Positions 1 to 6,866 of a stretch of 24,239 nt of DNA are shown here, one piece after another. The stretch spans positions 1 to 24,239 of the forward strand of contig CACZSM010000183.1 of the NCBI GenBank assembly GCA_902783815.1, given 5' to 3'. Made by a program: the position numbers and the translations under genes. Source of the DNA: an uncultured Ruminococcus sp. (GTDB lineage: Bacteria; Bacillota; Clostridia; Oscillospirales; Acutalibacteraceae). The first letter of the stretch is position 1, and every line of letters starts with the position of its first letter. Under the pieces are notes generated by a model that searched no databases, had not been told where the DNA came from, and was given only the letters and a program-made list of their open reading frames with translations.

Positions 1-16
1 AACAGCTGAAAGTGAG

Positions 17-811
17 ATGAGCATTATGAAGAAAAGAACGATATTACCATTGATAGCCCTTTGCTCTGCGTTTGCGCTGATGCTTACTTTCAGTCTGACC
101 TCTTCCTACCTCATGGATAAGGAGACAGCGGATAACATCATAACAATAGGTGATGTACAGGTATCAATTGAAGAGAGTGATTTTGATCCGAATTCATCGC
201 ATCCGGCAGCGGCAGGAACTGTCATACCAAAATCCCCGAAAGTCACAAACACCGGAACAAATGACGAATATGTTTTTCTTGAGATAGATGTCCCGAAAAA
301 GAATGTCACACTGCTTTGCGAATCTGATGGTGTCCCAACCGGAAAAACGCGCGGGCAAAAAATTAATAATGAGCCATCTGATGATGAGATTTTCAAAATT
401 CTTGTTTCAACTGATACAGATAATTCAAGGATTACAGGGTATTCAGAGCCAAATAAGGTTTTCAGCTACCACTCCGGCAGCAGCGATAGTACTGGAAGAG
501 ATGGTTGGTATTATATTTCCAGTGAAACAAGTGAAATAACGATTGATTCTAAAAAATACACTAAGTATATTTTCGGCTACAACAAAAAATTAGCAAAGGG
601 GCAGTCAACAAAGACGCTGTTTGATAAAGTGCAGCTAAAGAGCTTTATTGATGCCGAGCTTACTGATCCTAATGCAAATGTAGATATAAAAGTCAAAGCC
701 TACGGCATACAGGCGGATGAGATAGGAATAAATCCAGAAACAAACGGGTATCTTACTTCTGAAAATGCCGGCAAAATACTTACTATTCTAAAGAATAAGC
801 AGGTGATGTGA
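17..811 (+). CDS. exported TasA/CalY-like protein with SipW-type signal peptide (first of pair)
   Basis: Probable surface or matrix protein of the kind processed by a SipW-like signal peptidase. The N-terminus is basic (MKKR) and followed by a hydrophobic helix. Just after the helix comes the motif SSYLMDKETADNIITIGDVQ, which matches the usual pattern of this class (a Tyr plus acidic residues, then Asn, a short beta strand and G-x-V). The rest is polar and beta-rich with no cysteine pairs or catalytic motif, as expected for a TasA/camelysin-type fibre subunit. Two starts are possible: ATG 17, which overlaps by ATGA a frame ending in QLKVR-stop at 18-20 (perhaps the end of an upstream gene), or ATG 26, giving MKKRT. 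The next gene begins one base after the stop and encodes a related protein. Family level is fairly sure; the physiological role is not. Confidence 0.75.
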   Translation: MSIMKKRTILPLIALCSAFALMLTFSLTSSYLMDKETADNIITIGDVQVSIEESDFDPNSSHPAAAGTVIPKSPKVTNTGTNDEYVFLEIDVPKKNVTLLCESDGVPTGKTRGQKINNEPSDDEIFKILVSTDTDNSRITGYSEPNKVFSYHSGSSDSTGRDGWYYISSETSEITIDSKKYTKYIFGYNKKLAKGQSTKTLFDKVQLKSFIDAELTDPNANVDIKVKAYGIQADEIGINPETNGYLTSENAGKILTILKNKQVM

Positions 812-812
812 T

Positions 813-1373
813 ATGAAAAAGAGAAATGCTGTAATAATAGTTTTGGCATCCCTGTTTGTTGTTGTAATGAGTATCGGTATAACCCTTGCTTACCTGAGTG
901 ATAAAAAAGAAGTAGAGAACAGTATATATATTACAGAAGGCAATGTATCAATTATAGAATCATTCCCAACTGTAAGTGAACAGCATATGGAAAACAGCTT
1001 TACAAAGGAAGTCAAGGTAAAGAAAAATGATGGTAATGAAGTATCATGGTCTGTTTTTAAAACAACGCCATCGACCGACTGGGAATATGTTGCAGAGGGA
1101 GCAAGTGGCTATGATGCAAAAATGCAGGGGTATTTTTACTATAAAAAAGTTGTTCCGGTGAACGGAGAAACCTCTTTACTGATAAAAGGAGTAAATGTTG
1201 ATTACAACGGAGATAATAACACTGACAGCAACATAGACAAGATACAGGATTTTGAAATGATAGTTTATACTGAAACCGTACAGACAACAGAAATAGATGC
1301 AAGCGGAACGGTGTACAATGACGATAAATGGAAAAAAGCCTGGGAGAGCTTCTTGAAGGTTCCTACTACATAA
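813..1373 (+). CDS. exported TasA/CalY-like protein with SipW-type signal peptide (second of pair)
   Basis: A 186-residue paralogue in architecture of the preceding gene. It has MKKR, a hydrophobic segment to about residue 27, then TLAYLSDKKEVENSIYITEG, the same layout as its neighbour. The mature part is short, acidic and probably beta-sandwich. An AGGTG ribosome binding site at 801-805 lies inside the end of the upstream gene, 7 bases from ATG 813, so the pair is very likely co-translated. A strong terminator follows at once. In Bacillus such proteins form biofilm fibres (TasA) or act as a camelysin protease (CalY). Nothing here shows a protease active site, so a structural or accessory fibre role is the better guess. 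The cognate signal peptidase is not inside the window and may lie just upstream. Confidence 0.75.
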   Translation: MKKRNAVIIVLASLFVVVMSIGITLAYLSDKKEVENSIYITEGNVSIIESFPTVSEQHMENSFTKEVKVKKNDGNEVSWSVFKTTPSTDWEYVAEGASGYDAKMQGYFYYKKVVPVNGETSLLIKGVNVDYNGDNNTDSNIDKIQDFEMIVYTETVQTTEIDASGTVYNDDKWKKAWESFLKVPTT

Positions 1374-1384
1374 CAAAAAACAAA

Positions 1385-1425
1385 CTCCGCAGTACTGAGA
1401 AGATCAGGCTGCGGAGCTTCTTTTA
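1385..1425. terminator. bidirectional rho-independent terminator
   Basis: CTCCGCAG (1385-1392) pairs with CTGCGGAG (1409-1416). Inside the loop CTGA (1395-1398) can pair with TCAG (1404-1407). A T-rich run follows on the plus strand (1417-1427) and an A-rich run precedes (1375-1384), so it can end both the TasA-like pair and the convergent zinc-ribbon gene. Confidence 0.85.
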
Positions 1426-1788
1426 TTTCTTTTTTCCGAACAGACCGGACAGAAAACCCTTTTTGGGAGGTTTATAGTCCTGAGAAACAGGAACTTCACT
1501 GTTCATTACAGAGCTGCTGTCCCCATAAAAATTAATTTGCTGCTGTGGGGCAGACCCAGAAAACTGAGAGACCTGTCCATAATCCGGCATCTGAGAAGGA
1601 GGCGAGGCGGAAGGCAAAGCAGACATTTCTCCGTAGCCCCCGTTATTGAACCCCTGATCGATTTGAGGGGCATTGCCGTAATAGTTATTTACCACCACAT
1701 TCTGTTTTGCATAATCAAGCTCTGTACCGCAGAACGGGCAAAGCCTGTAAATACTTTCCACTTGAGCGCCACAGCTTTTGCATTGCAT
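1423..1788 (-). CDS. small zinc-ribbon protein with Pro/Ser/Gln-rich linker and basic tail
   Basis: A 121-residue protein starting MQCKSCGAQ. The N-terminus is a zinc ribbon, C-x2-C (residues 3 and 6) followed by CPFCG near residue 20. A low-complexity linker rich in Asn, Gln, Ser, Pro and Tyr covers about residues 30-105. The C-terminus, PPKKGFLSGLFGKKK, looks like a short amphipathic basic segment that could touch membrane or nucleic acid. The start is set at ATG 1788 because AAAGGAG lies 9 bases upstream; a longer reading from GTG 1797 would begin inside that ribosome binding site. It follows isocitrate dehydrogenase by 36 bases and may share its transcript. No specific function is recognised; similar zinc-ribbon proteins are common and poorly characterised in clostridia. 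Confidence 0.75.
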   Translation of the reverse strand: MQCKSCGAQVESIYRLCPFCGTELDYAKQNVVVNNYYGNAPQIDQGFNNGGYGEMSALPSASPPSQMPDYGQVSQFSGSAPQQQINFYGDSSSVMNSEVPVSQDYKPPKKGFLSGLFGKKK

Positions 1789-1824
1789 ACATCTCACTCC
1801 TTTATTATTATTTCATATATGATA

Positions 1825-3042
1825 TCAGACCATCAAAGCAGAAAGTCTTTCATTGACAGCATCAAGGAAAGATTCGCTGTCAACCTTCTGTTTATTTTCG
1901 AGAGACGAGAGCAGATACAGATCTCCAGTCATGATACCGCTTTCGATAGTATCGATAGTAGCTTTTTCGAGCTTATCAGCGAAGACAGCAAGCTCCAAAT
2001 TACCGTCAAGCTCACCTCTTTTGCGAAGAGCGCCCGACCAAGCAAAAATAGTAGCGACGGAGTTAGTAGAAGTAGATTCACCCTTAAGATATTTATAGTA
2101 ATGGCGCTGAACAGTTCCGTGAGCGGCTTCATACTCATAGATACCATCCGGAGAAACGAGCACAGAAGTCATCATAGCGAGTGAACCGAAAGCTGTAGCC
2201 ACCATATCAGACATAACATCACCGTCATAATTCTTACAAGCCCAGATATAGCCGCCCTCAGAGCGCACAACTCTTGCAACGGCATCATCGATGAGAGTAT
2301 AGAAGTAAGTAATGCCAGCGTTTTCAAATTTATCCTTATATTCATTTTCAAAAATCTGATTAAAGATATCCTTAAAGCGGTGGTCGTACTTTTTAGAGAT
2401 AGTATCCTTAGTAGCGAACCAGAGGTCCTGTTTTTTATCGAGAGCGAAGTTAAAGCAAGCTCTTGCGAAGCTGCCGATACTTTTATCTATGTTGTGCAGA
2501 CCCTGGATAATACCGTCTGAGCCAATAAATTCATGGATAAGCTGTCTTGATTCATTTCCGTCCTTATCAGTAACGACAAGTTCAGCCTTACTGCCCTCAG
2601 CGACAACCATTTCGCTGTTTTTGTACACATCGCCATAAGCATGACGGGCAATAGTAATAGGTTTTTTCCAGTTAGAAATGTAAGGTGTAATACCTTTAAC
2701 GAGAATAGGGGTTCTGAAAACTGTACCATCGAGGATAGCGCGGATAGTACCGTTAGGAGATTTCCACATTTGTGTAAGGTTATATTCCTTAACACGCTCC
2801 GCATTAGGAGTAATGGTAGCGCACTTTACAGCCACTCCATATTTTTTAGTAGCTTCCGCGCTGTCGATCGTGACCTGATCCTTAGTTTTTTCTCTGTTGA
2901 CAAGACCAAGATCATAATATTCACTATTAAGATCAACAAAGGGGCAGATAAGTTTATCCTTGATCATTTTCCAGAGTATTCTGGTCATCTCATCGCCGTC
3001 CATTTCGACAAGCGGAGTTTTCATCTGAATTTTATCGGACAT
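1825..3042 (-). CDS. icd: NADP-dependent isocitrate dehydrogenase, eukaryotic-type homodimer
   Basis: Cytosolic enzyme oxidising isocitrate to 2-oxoglutarate and CO2 with NADP. At 405 residues it has the length of the eukaryotic IDH1/IDH2-like group rather than the E. coli Icd group. Recognisable motifs are VEMDGDEMTRILW at the N-terminus, the substrate-binding Arg in ARHAYGDVY, the metal-binding Asp cluster in YFYTLIDD and NYDGDVMSD, and the NADP loop EAAHGTVQRHYYKY (human enzyme HGTVTRHY), which argues for NADP. The ribosome binding site AAAGGAG sits 9 bases before ATG 3042. It lies downstream of aconitase on the same strand with one small membrane gene between, so the two consecutive steps from citrate to 2-oxoglutarate are encoded together; the likely use is glutamate supply. 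Confidence 0.96.
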   Translation of the reverse strand: MSDKIQMKTPLVEMDGDEMTRILWKMIKDKLICPFVDLNSEYYDLGLVNREKTKDQVTIDSAEATKKYGVAVKCATITPNAERVKEYNLTQMWKSPNGTIRAILDGTVFRTPILVKGITPYISNWKKPITIARHAYGDVYKNSEMVVAEGSKAELVVTDKDGNESRQLIHEFIGSDGIIQGLHNIDKSIGSFARACFNFALDKKQDLWFATKDTISKKYDHRFKDIFNQIFENEYKDKFENAGITYFYTLIDDAVARVVRSEGGYIWACKNYDGDVMSDMVATAFGSLAMMTSVLVSPDGIYEYEAAHGTVQRHYYKYLKGESTSTNSVATIFAWSGALRKRGELDGNLELAVFADKLEKATIDTIESGIMTGDLYLLSSLENKQKVDSESFLDAVNERLSALMV

Positions 3043-3066
3043 TAAAAAATTCTCCTTTATAAAAAA

Positions 3067-3094
3067 ATTTTATATTAGATATAGGTAAAGTAAA
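3067..3094 (-). promoter_or_regulatory. possible internal promoter for icd
   Basis: On the minus strand TTTACT (3094-3089) and TAAAAT (3072-3067) are 16 bases apart, in the only gap upstream of icd. The match is moderate and the region is AT-rich, so it could be chance. If real, icd has its own transcript besides read-through from aconitase. Confidence 0.35.
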
Positions 3095-3116
3095 CACAGG
3101 CATAGTAATAGATATT

Positions 3117-3674
3117 TCACGCCTTAATTTCCGCATCCGGGCAGTGTTTTGATATAGTCTTTATGATATCCATGAATTTTGACCTGTTTCCTTTATCATG
3201 CGGCATGGAGTGTATGACAAGCCTTTCCTTGCTTTTAAGACGCAAGCTCAGCTCATCATTGACTGGTATGAAAGTATAATCCAGTTCCTTGTATTTTATT
3301 TCCACAACATCAGGAAAATACACTACAACGCCCATACCTTTGCAGAAAAGATACCGTTCGCCGCATATCATCATATCATTTGCAATTCTGTCGCCGTGCA
3401 TGAAATCACGGTATGCCTTATTTATGCTATTATCCTTTTCAAATTTTAGTAATGAGTGTTTGACATTAGCTGCATACCATGGTCTTAAAATAAAAAACAG
3501 AAAACCGACAAGCAGCATAGAGATAACAGCTGCAATATTTAACACCGCATCATGCTTTACAGCATCACAGATAAAATAGGCTGCCGGTGACAGAGCCATT
3601 ACCACTATGCCTACAATAGATACTGCCTTATGGGGAGCACAGTAATCTATTATTTCTTTCAGTTCTTATGACAT
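3117..3674 (-). pseudogene. two-helix membrane protein with possible YcxB/PH-like domain, stop codon at codon 3
   Basis: The natural start appears to be ATG 3674, with GAGG 8 bases upstream. The frame then reads ATG-TCA-TAA, and after the stop it stays open in the same register from GAA 3665 to 3117. The residues before the first later start (ELKEIIDYCAPHKAVSIVG) lead smoothly into the first transmembrane helix, so they look like real coding sequence. The next starts in frame are GTG 3605 and ATG 3599, which lack a clear ribosome binding site and would cut into helix 1. A second helix (about LLVGFLFFILRPWY) is followed by a roughly 100-residue cytoplasmic beta-rich domain resembling YcxB or bacterial PH-like domains. 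It is either a gene broken by one point mutation, a restart product of 162 residues (3117-3605), or a sequence error. It sits between aconitase and icd. Confidence 0.6.
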
Positions 3675-3691
3675 CTGAAATACCTCATGGA

Positions 3692-5626
3692 TCAGCCGTT
3701 ATTTCTTGTATAGTCGAGCAGACCTCCTGCAAGAATGATATCTCTTGTTCTTTCAGAAAGTTCGCAAAGAACAGGAATTTCCTTTCCAGTGGTCTTATTC
3801 ACGAGTTTAATTTCCTCTCTGCCCTCAGAGATCAGACTGCGGATATCCGGCAGAGAAAGCTCATCGCCCTCGCTGATGCTGTCATAATCAGACTCATTAA
3901 CGAAAGTAAGCGGAAGGATACCTGCATTAATAAGGTTAGCCCTGTGTATTCTTGCAAAGGATTTCACGACAACAGCCTTAACGCCGAGATAAAGAGGAGC
4001 AAGAGCAGCGTGTTCACGGGATGAACCCTGACCGTAGTTTACACCGCCGACAATAATGCTTGCGCCAAGTTTTTTAGCCCTATCCGGGAAGTCCTTATCA
4101 CATACAGTGAAGCAATGCTGAGAAATAGCCGGAATATTAGAGCGCAGAGGAAGAATCTTAGCGCCAGCCGGCATAATATGGTCAGTTGTTATATTGTCAC
4201 CGACTTTAAGTGAGCAAGGCACATCAATGCTGTCAGCGAGAGGAGCGGTTTCAGGGTACGGTTTTATATTCGGACCTCTGAGTATCTGAACGCTGTCCAT
4301 TTCCTCGACTGGAGCAGGAGCGATGACCATATTATCATTATACTCAAATTTTTCCGGCAGAGGGATATTAACAGCATCGCCAAGAGTTCTCGGATCTGTA
4401 AAAACGCCGGTAAGAGCAGAAGCGGCAGCAGTTTCAGGGCTGACGAGGTAAATTTGTCCGTCACGGGTACCGGAGCGTCCCTCAAAATTACGGTTAAAAG
4501 TCCTCAGAGAAATACCCTTGCTGTTAGGCGACTGACCCATTCCGATACACGGGCCGCAGGCACATTCAAGAATTCTTGCGCCAGCCTCGATAATATCTGC
4601 AAGGGCGCCATTTCTTGCAAGCATATTATAGACCTGTTTTGAACCCGGAGCGATTGCGAGGCTGACATCCGGAGAAACGGTTTTACCCTTAAGAATAGCA
4701 GCGACGCGCATAAGATCGAGGTAAGAAGAGTTCGTACAAGAACCTATACATACCTGATCTATTTTCTGAGGGCCAATTTCCTCAATAGTCTTAATATTAT
4801 CGGGGCTATGTGGGCAGGCAGCCATTGGAACGAGTCCAGACAGATCGATATTGATTATCTCATCATATACAGCATCCTCATCGGCAGAAAGTTCTGACCA
4901 GTCTTCTTCGCGACCCTGAGCTTTCATAAATTCCCTTGTGATCTCATCAGACGGGAAAACAGAGGTTGTAGCGCCAAGTTCAGCGCCCATATTGGTAATA
5001 GTAGCTCTTTCAGGAACGGTAAGAGTTTTCACGCCATCTCCGCCGTATTCAATGATCTTACCAACGCCGCCCTTAACGGTCATAATGCGGAGGACCTCAA
5101 GAATAATATCCTTTGCAGAGACCCAGGGCTGCAATTTTCCGGAGAGATTTATGCGAACCATTTTTGGCATAGATATGTAGTAAGCGCCGCCGCCCATAGC
5201 AACAGCGACATCAAGACCGCCGGCACCTATAGCAAGCATACCGATACCGCCTCCTGTAGGCGTATGGCTGTCGGAGCCGATAAGAGTCTTACCCGGTTTG
5301 CCGAATCTTTCAAGATGAACCTGATGGCAGATACCATTACCTGGACGAGAAAAGTAGATACCATGTTTTTTGCAGACAGACTGTATAAAGCGATGGTCGT
5401 CGGCATTTTCAAAGCCGGTCTGCAATGTATTATGATCGATATAAGCAACGCTTTTTTCAGTTTTTACTCTTGGTACGCCTATAGCCTCAAATTCGAGATA
5501 AGCCATAGTACCCGTAGCATCCTGAGTAAGTGTCTGGTCGATCTTAAGACCCACCTCACTGCCGACGGTCATATCTCCGCTGAGCAGATGAGCCTTGATT
5601 ATTTTCTGAGCGATTGTGTAGCCCAT
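3692..5626 (-). CDS. aconitate hydratase (single-chain, Aquifex-type)
   Basis: Iron-sulphur enzyme interconverting citrate and isocitrate in the cytosol. The 644-residue chain begins MGYTIAQKIIKAHL and is shorter than the roughly 900-residue AcnA, matching the putative Aquifex-type aconitase group. The [4Fe-4S] ligands are visible: the Cys in CIGSCTNSSYLD and the pair in ECACGPCIGMGQ. The substrate-site serine/arginine motif GQGSSREHAALAP lies in the C-terminal swivel domain, and DNITTDHIMPAGAK marks that domain's start. ATG 5626 is chosen because GGAGGAAGG precedes it by 4-5 bases; a longer reading from 5683 would start inside the promoter. It is the first gene of the operon leading to icd. 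3-Isopropylmalate dehydratase is excluded by the fused single chain with both domains. Confidence 0.93.
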   Translation of the reverse strand: MGYTIAQKIIKAHLLSGDMTVGSEVGLKIDQTLTQDATGTMAYLEFEAIGVPRVKTEKSVAYIDHNTLQTGFENADDHRFIQSVCKKHGIYFSRPGNGICHQVHLERFGKPGKTLIGSDSHTPTGGGIGMLAIGAGGLDVAVAMGGGAYYISMPKMVRINLSGKLQPWVSAKDIILEVLRIMTVKGGVGKIIEYGGDGVKTLTVPERATITNMGAELGATTSVFPSDEITREFMKAQGREEDWSELSADEDAVYDEIINIDLSGLVPMAACPHSPDNIKTIEEIGPQKIDQVCIGSCTNSSYLDLMRVAAILKGKTVSPDVSLAIAPGSKQVYNMLARNGALADIIEAGARILECACGPCIGMGQSPNSKGISLRTFNRNFEGRSGTRDGQIYLVSPETAAASALTGVFTDPRTLGDAVNIPLPEKFEYNDNMVIAPAPVEEMDSVQILRGPNIKPYPETAPLADSIDVPCSLKVGDNITTDHIMPAGAKILPLRSNIPAISQHCFTVCDKDFPDRAKKLGASIIVGGVNYGQGSSREHAALAPLYLGVKAVVVKSFARIHRANLINAGILPLTFVNESDYDSISEGDELSLPDIRSLISEGREEIKLVNKTTGKEIPVLCELSERTRDIILAGGLLDYTRNNG

Positions 5627-5665
5627 GATCCTTCCTCCAATCAATATACAAAAATATACAATCAT

Positions 5666-5694
5666 ATTATCCTTCAAAAACAAAGATTTGTCAA
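5666..5694 (-). promoter_or_regulatory. sigma-A-type promoter of the aconitase operon
   Basis: On the minus strand TTGACA (5694-5689) is followed after exactly 17 bases by GATAAT (5671-5666). This gives a transcript start near 5659 and a leader of about 33 bases. It is close to consensus and decides the start codon of aconitase. Confidence 0.85.
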
Positions 5695-5802
5695 TGCTTT
5701 TTAACCTAAGAGATAAACGAAAAATAAAAAAATAATGCTAATAATGAATTATCAGAGACAAAATCCTGCAATTTTAAAAAATGTTAAAAATAATTTCTTG
5801 TT

Positions 5803-5846
5803 TTGCTTGCTTTTTTTTTGACATTGGTATAAGATTTAGTAAGGTA
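5803..5846 (+). promoter_or_regulatory. probable promoter for the small membrane peptide / rpiR operon
   Basis: Two overlapping readings exist. One is an extended -10, TGGTATAAG (5825-5833), with a weak TTGCTT at 5803. The other is TTGACA at 5818-5823 with a poor -10 near 5840-5845 (TAAGGT). A promoter somewhere here is likely because the aconitase promoter points the other way about 130 bases to the left; which reading is used cannot be told. Confidence 0.5.
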
Positions 5847-5872
5847 AATATATGAGAGGGGAGAGGATAGGG

Positions 5873-5980
5873 ATGTTCAAAAAACGAAAGACGATAATAA
5901 GGATAGTTGCACTTATATTGTGTATATTGATCGTTATAAGTGTTTTTTCCATACTGATGGCTACATTGACTTCAATGTAA
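5873..5980 (+). CDS. 35-residue single-pass membrane peptide
   Basis: A short gene begins at ATG 5873 after the purine-rich GAGGGGAGAGGATAGGG, a very strong ribosome binding region. The peptide starts MFKKRKTIIR and is followed by about 21 hydrophobic residues (IVALILCILIVISVFSILMA) and a short polar end, TLTSM. The layout (positive N-terminus, one helix, tiny outside tail) is that of small Firmicute membrane peptides such as Prli42 and DUF4044 members; similarity in layout is all I can claim. It ends 16 bases before the RpiR-type regulator and probably shares its transcript. The strong ribosome binding site and hydrophobic composition argue against a chance frame. Confidence 0.65.
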   Translation: MFKKRKTIIRIVALILCILIVISVFSILMATLTSM

Positions 5981-5996
5981 AAAAGAGGTAAGTGCA

Positions 5997-6866
5997 ATGA
6001 ATCTACTAACTCAGATAAATGATAGGTTTTCAAAATTTTCAAAAGGTCAGAAGCTGATAGCTAATTTTATCACAGAGCATTATGATAAAGCAGCATTCAT
6101 GACAGCTTCAAAATTAGGTATAACTGTAGGCGTAAGCGAATCAACTGTTGTACGCTTTGCAACGGAGCTTGGCTATGACGGATATCCAAAAATGCAGAAG
6201 GCAATGCAGGAAATGATAAGGGACAAGCTTACTTCTGTACAAAGGATAGAGGTAACAAAGGCAAGATTTGCCGGAGAAGATGTTTTGTCATCTGTGCTCA
6301 ACCAGGATATTGAAAAGATCAGAAAGACGCTTGATGAGACATCAAAGGATGATTTTCAGCAGGCGGTAAAGGCTATATCGAATGCAAAGACTATCTATAT
6401 ATTTGCAGTAAGAAGTTCTGCGGCTCTTGCTTCATTCCTCGGATACTACTATTCTTTGATTTTTGAAAATGTCAAAGTAATAAGCAACTACGGAGAAACA
6501 GAAATATATGAAAAGCTGTTCAGGATATCAGCAGATGATGTAATAATTGGTATCAGTTTTCCAAGGTATTCCAATGCAGCGGTCAAAGCGATGACTTTCG
6601 CAAAAAGGAGGGGCGCAAAGGTAATTGCCCTTACTGACAGTATGACGAGTCCTCTTTGTTCTCTTTCAGATTATGTACTTATAGCCAAAAGTGATATGGC
6701 ATCAGTTGTAGATTCTCTTGTTGCGCCGTTAAGCATGATAAATGCGCTGATAGTTGCTACGATAATAGAGCTTGGCAATGATGTAGAGAATACATTTTCA
6801 AGGCTTGAATACATCTGGGAGGAATATGATGTTTACCGCAGTAAAAGCGAGGAGGATCAGCAGTGA
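5997..6866 (+). CDS. RpiR/MurR-family transcriptional regulator (HTH + SIS)
   Basis: Cytosolic repressor or activator of 289 residues. The N-terminal helix-turn-helix of the RpiR type covers about residues 10-75 (FSKGQKLIANFI; then VGVSESTVVRFATELGYDGY, the recognition helix). A SIS sugar-phosphate-binding domain follows from about 110 to 250 (AKTIYIFAVRSSAALASF; IIGISFPRYSNAAVKAM). The ribosome binding site GAGG (5985-5988) is 8 bases from ATG 5997. RpiR-type proteins usually sense a phosphosugar and control neighbouring sugar genes, but none is present here: the following genes encode a flavoprotein and two DUF proteins. The ligand and target are therefore unknown. The stop overlaps the next start by four bases. 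Confidence 0.92.
   Translation: MNLLTQINDRFSKFSKGQKLIANFITEHYDKAAFMTASKLGITVGVSESTVVRFATELGYDGYPKMQKAMQEMIRDKLTSVQRIEVTKARFAGEDVLSSVLNQDIEKIRKTLDETSKDDFQQAVKAISNAKTIYIFAVRSSAALASFLGYYYSLIFENVKVISNYGETEIYEKLFRISADDVIIGISFPRYSNAAVKAMTFAKRRGAKVIALTDSMTSPLCSLSDYVLIAKSDMASVVDSLVAPLSMINALIVATIIELGNDVENTFSRLEYIWEEYDVYRSKSEEDQQ

Noticed and set aside
2641..3045. Long plus-strand open frames opposite icd and aconitase
   Set aside because: They mirror the codon pattern of the real genes, lack ribosome binding sites and encode no recognisable domain.
5627..5683. Longer aconitase start at 5683
   Set aside because: The extra residues overlap the -10 element and the untranslated leader; a strong ribosome binding site belongs to ATG 5626.
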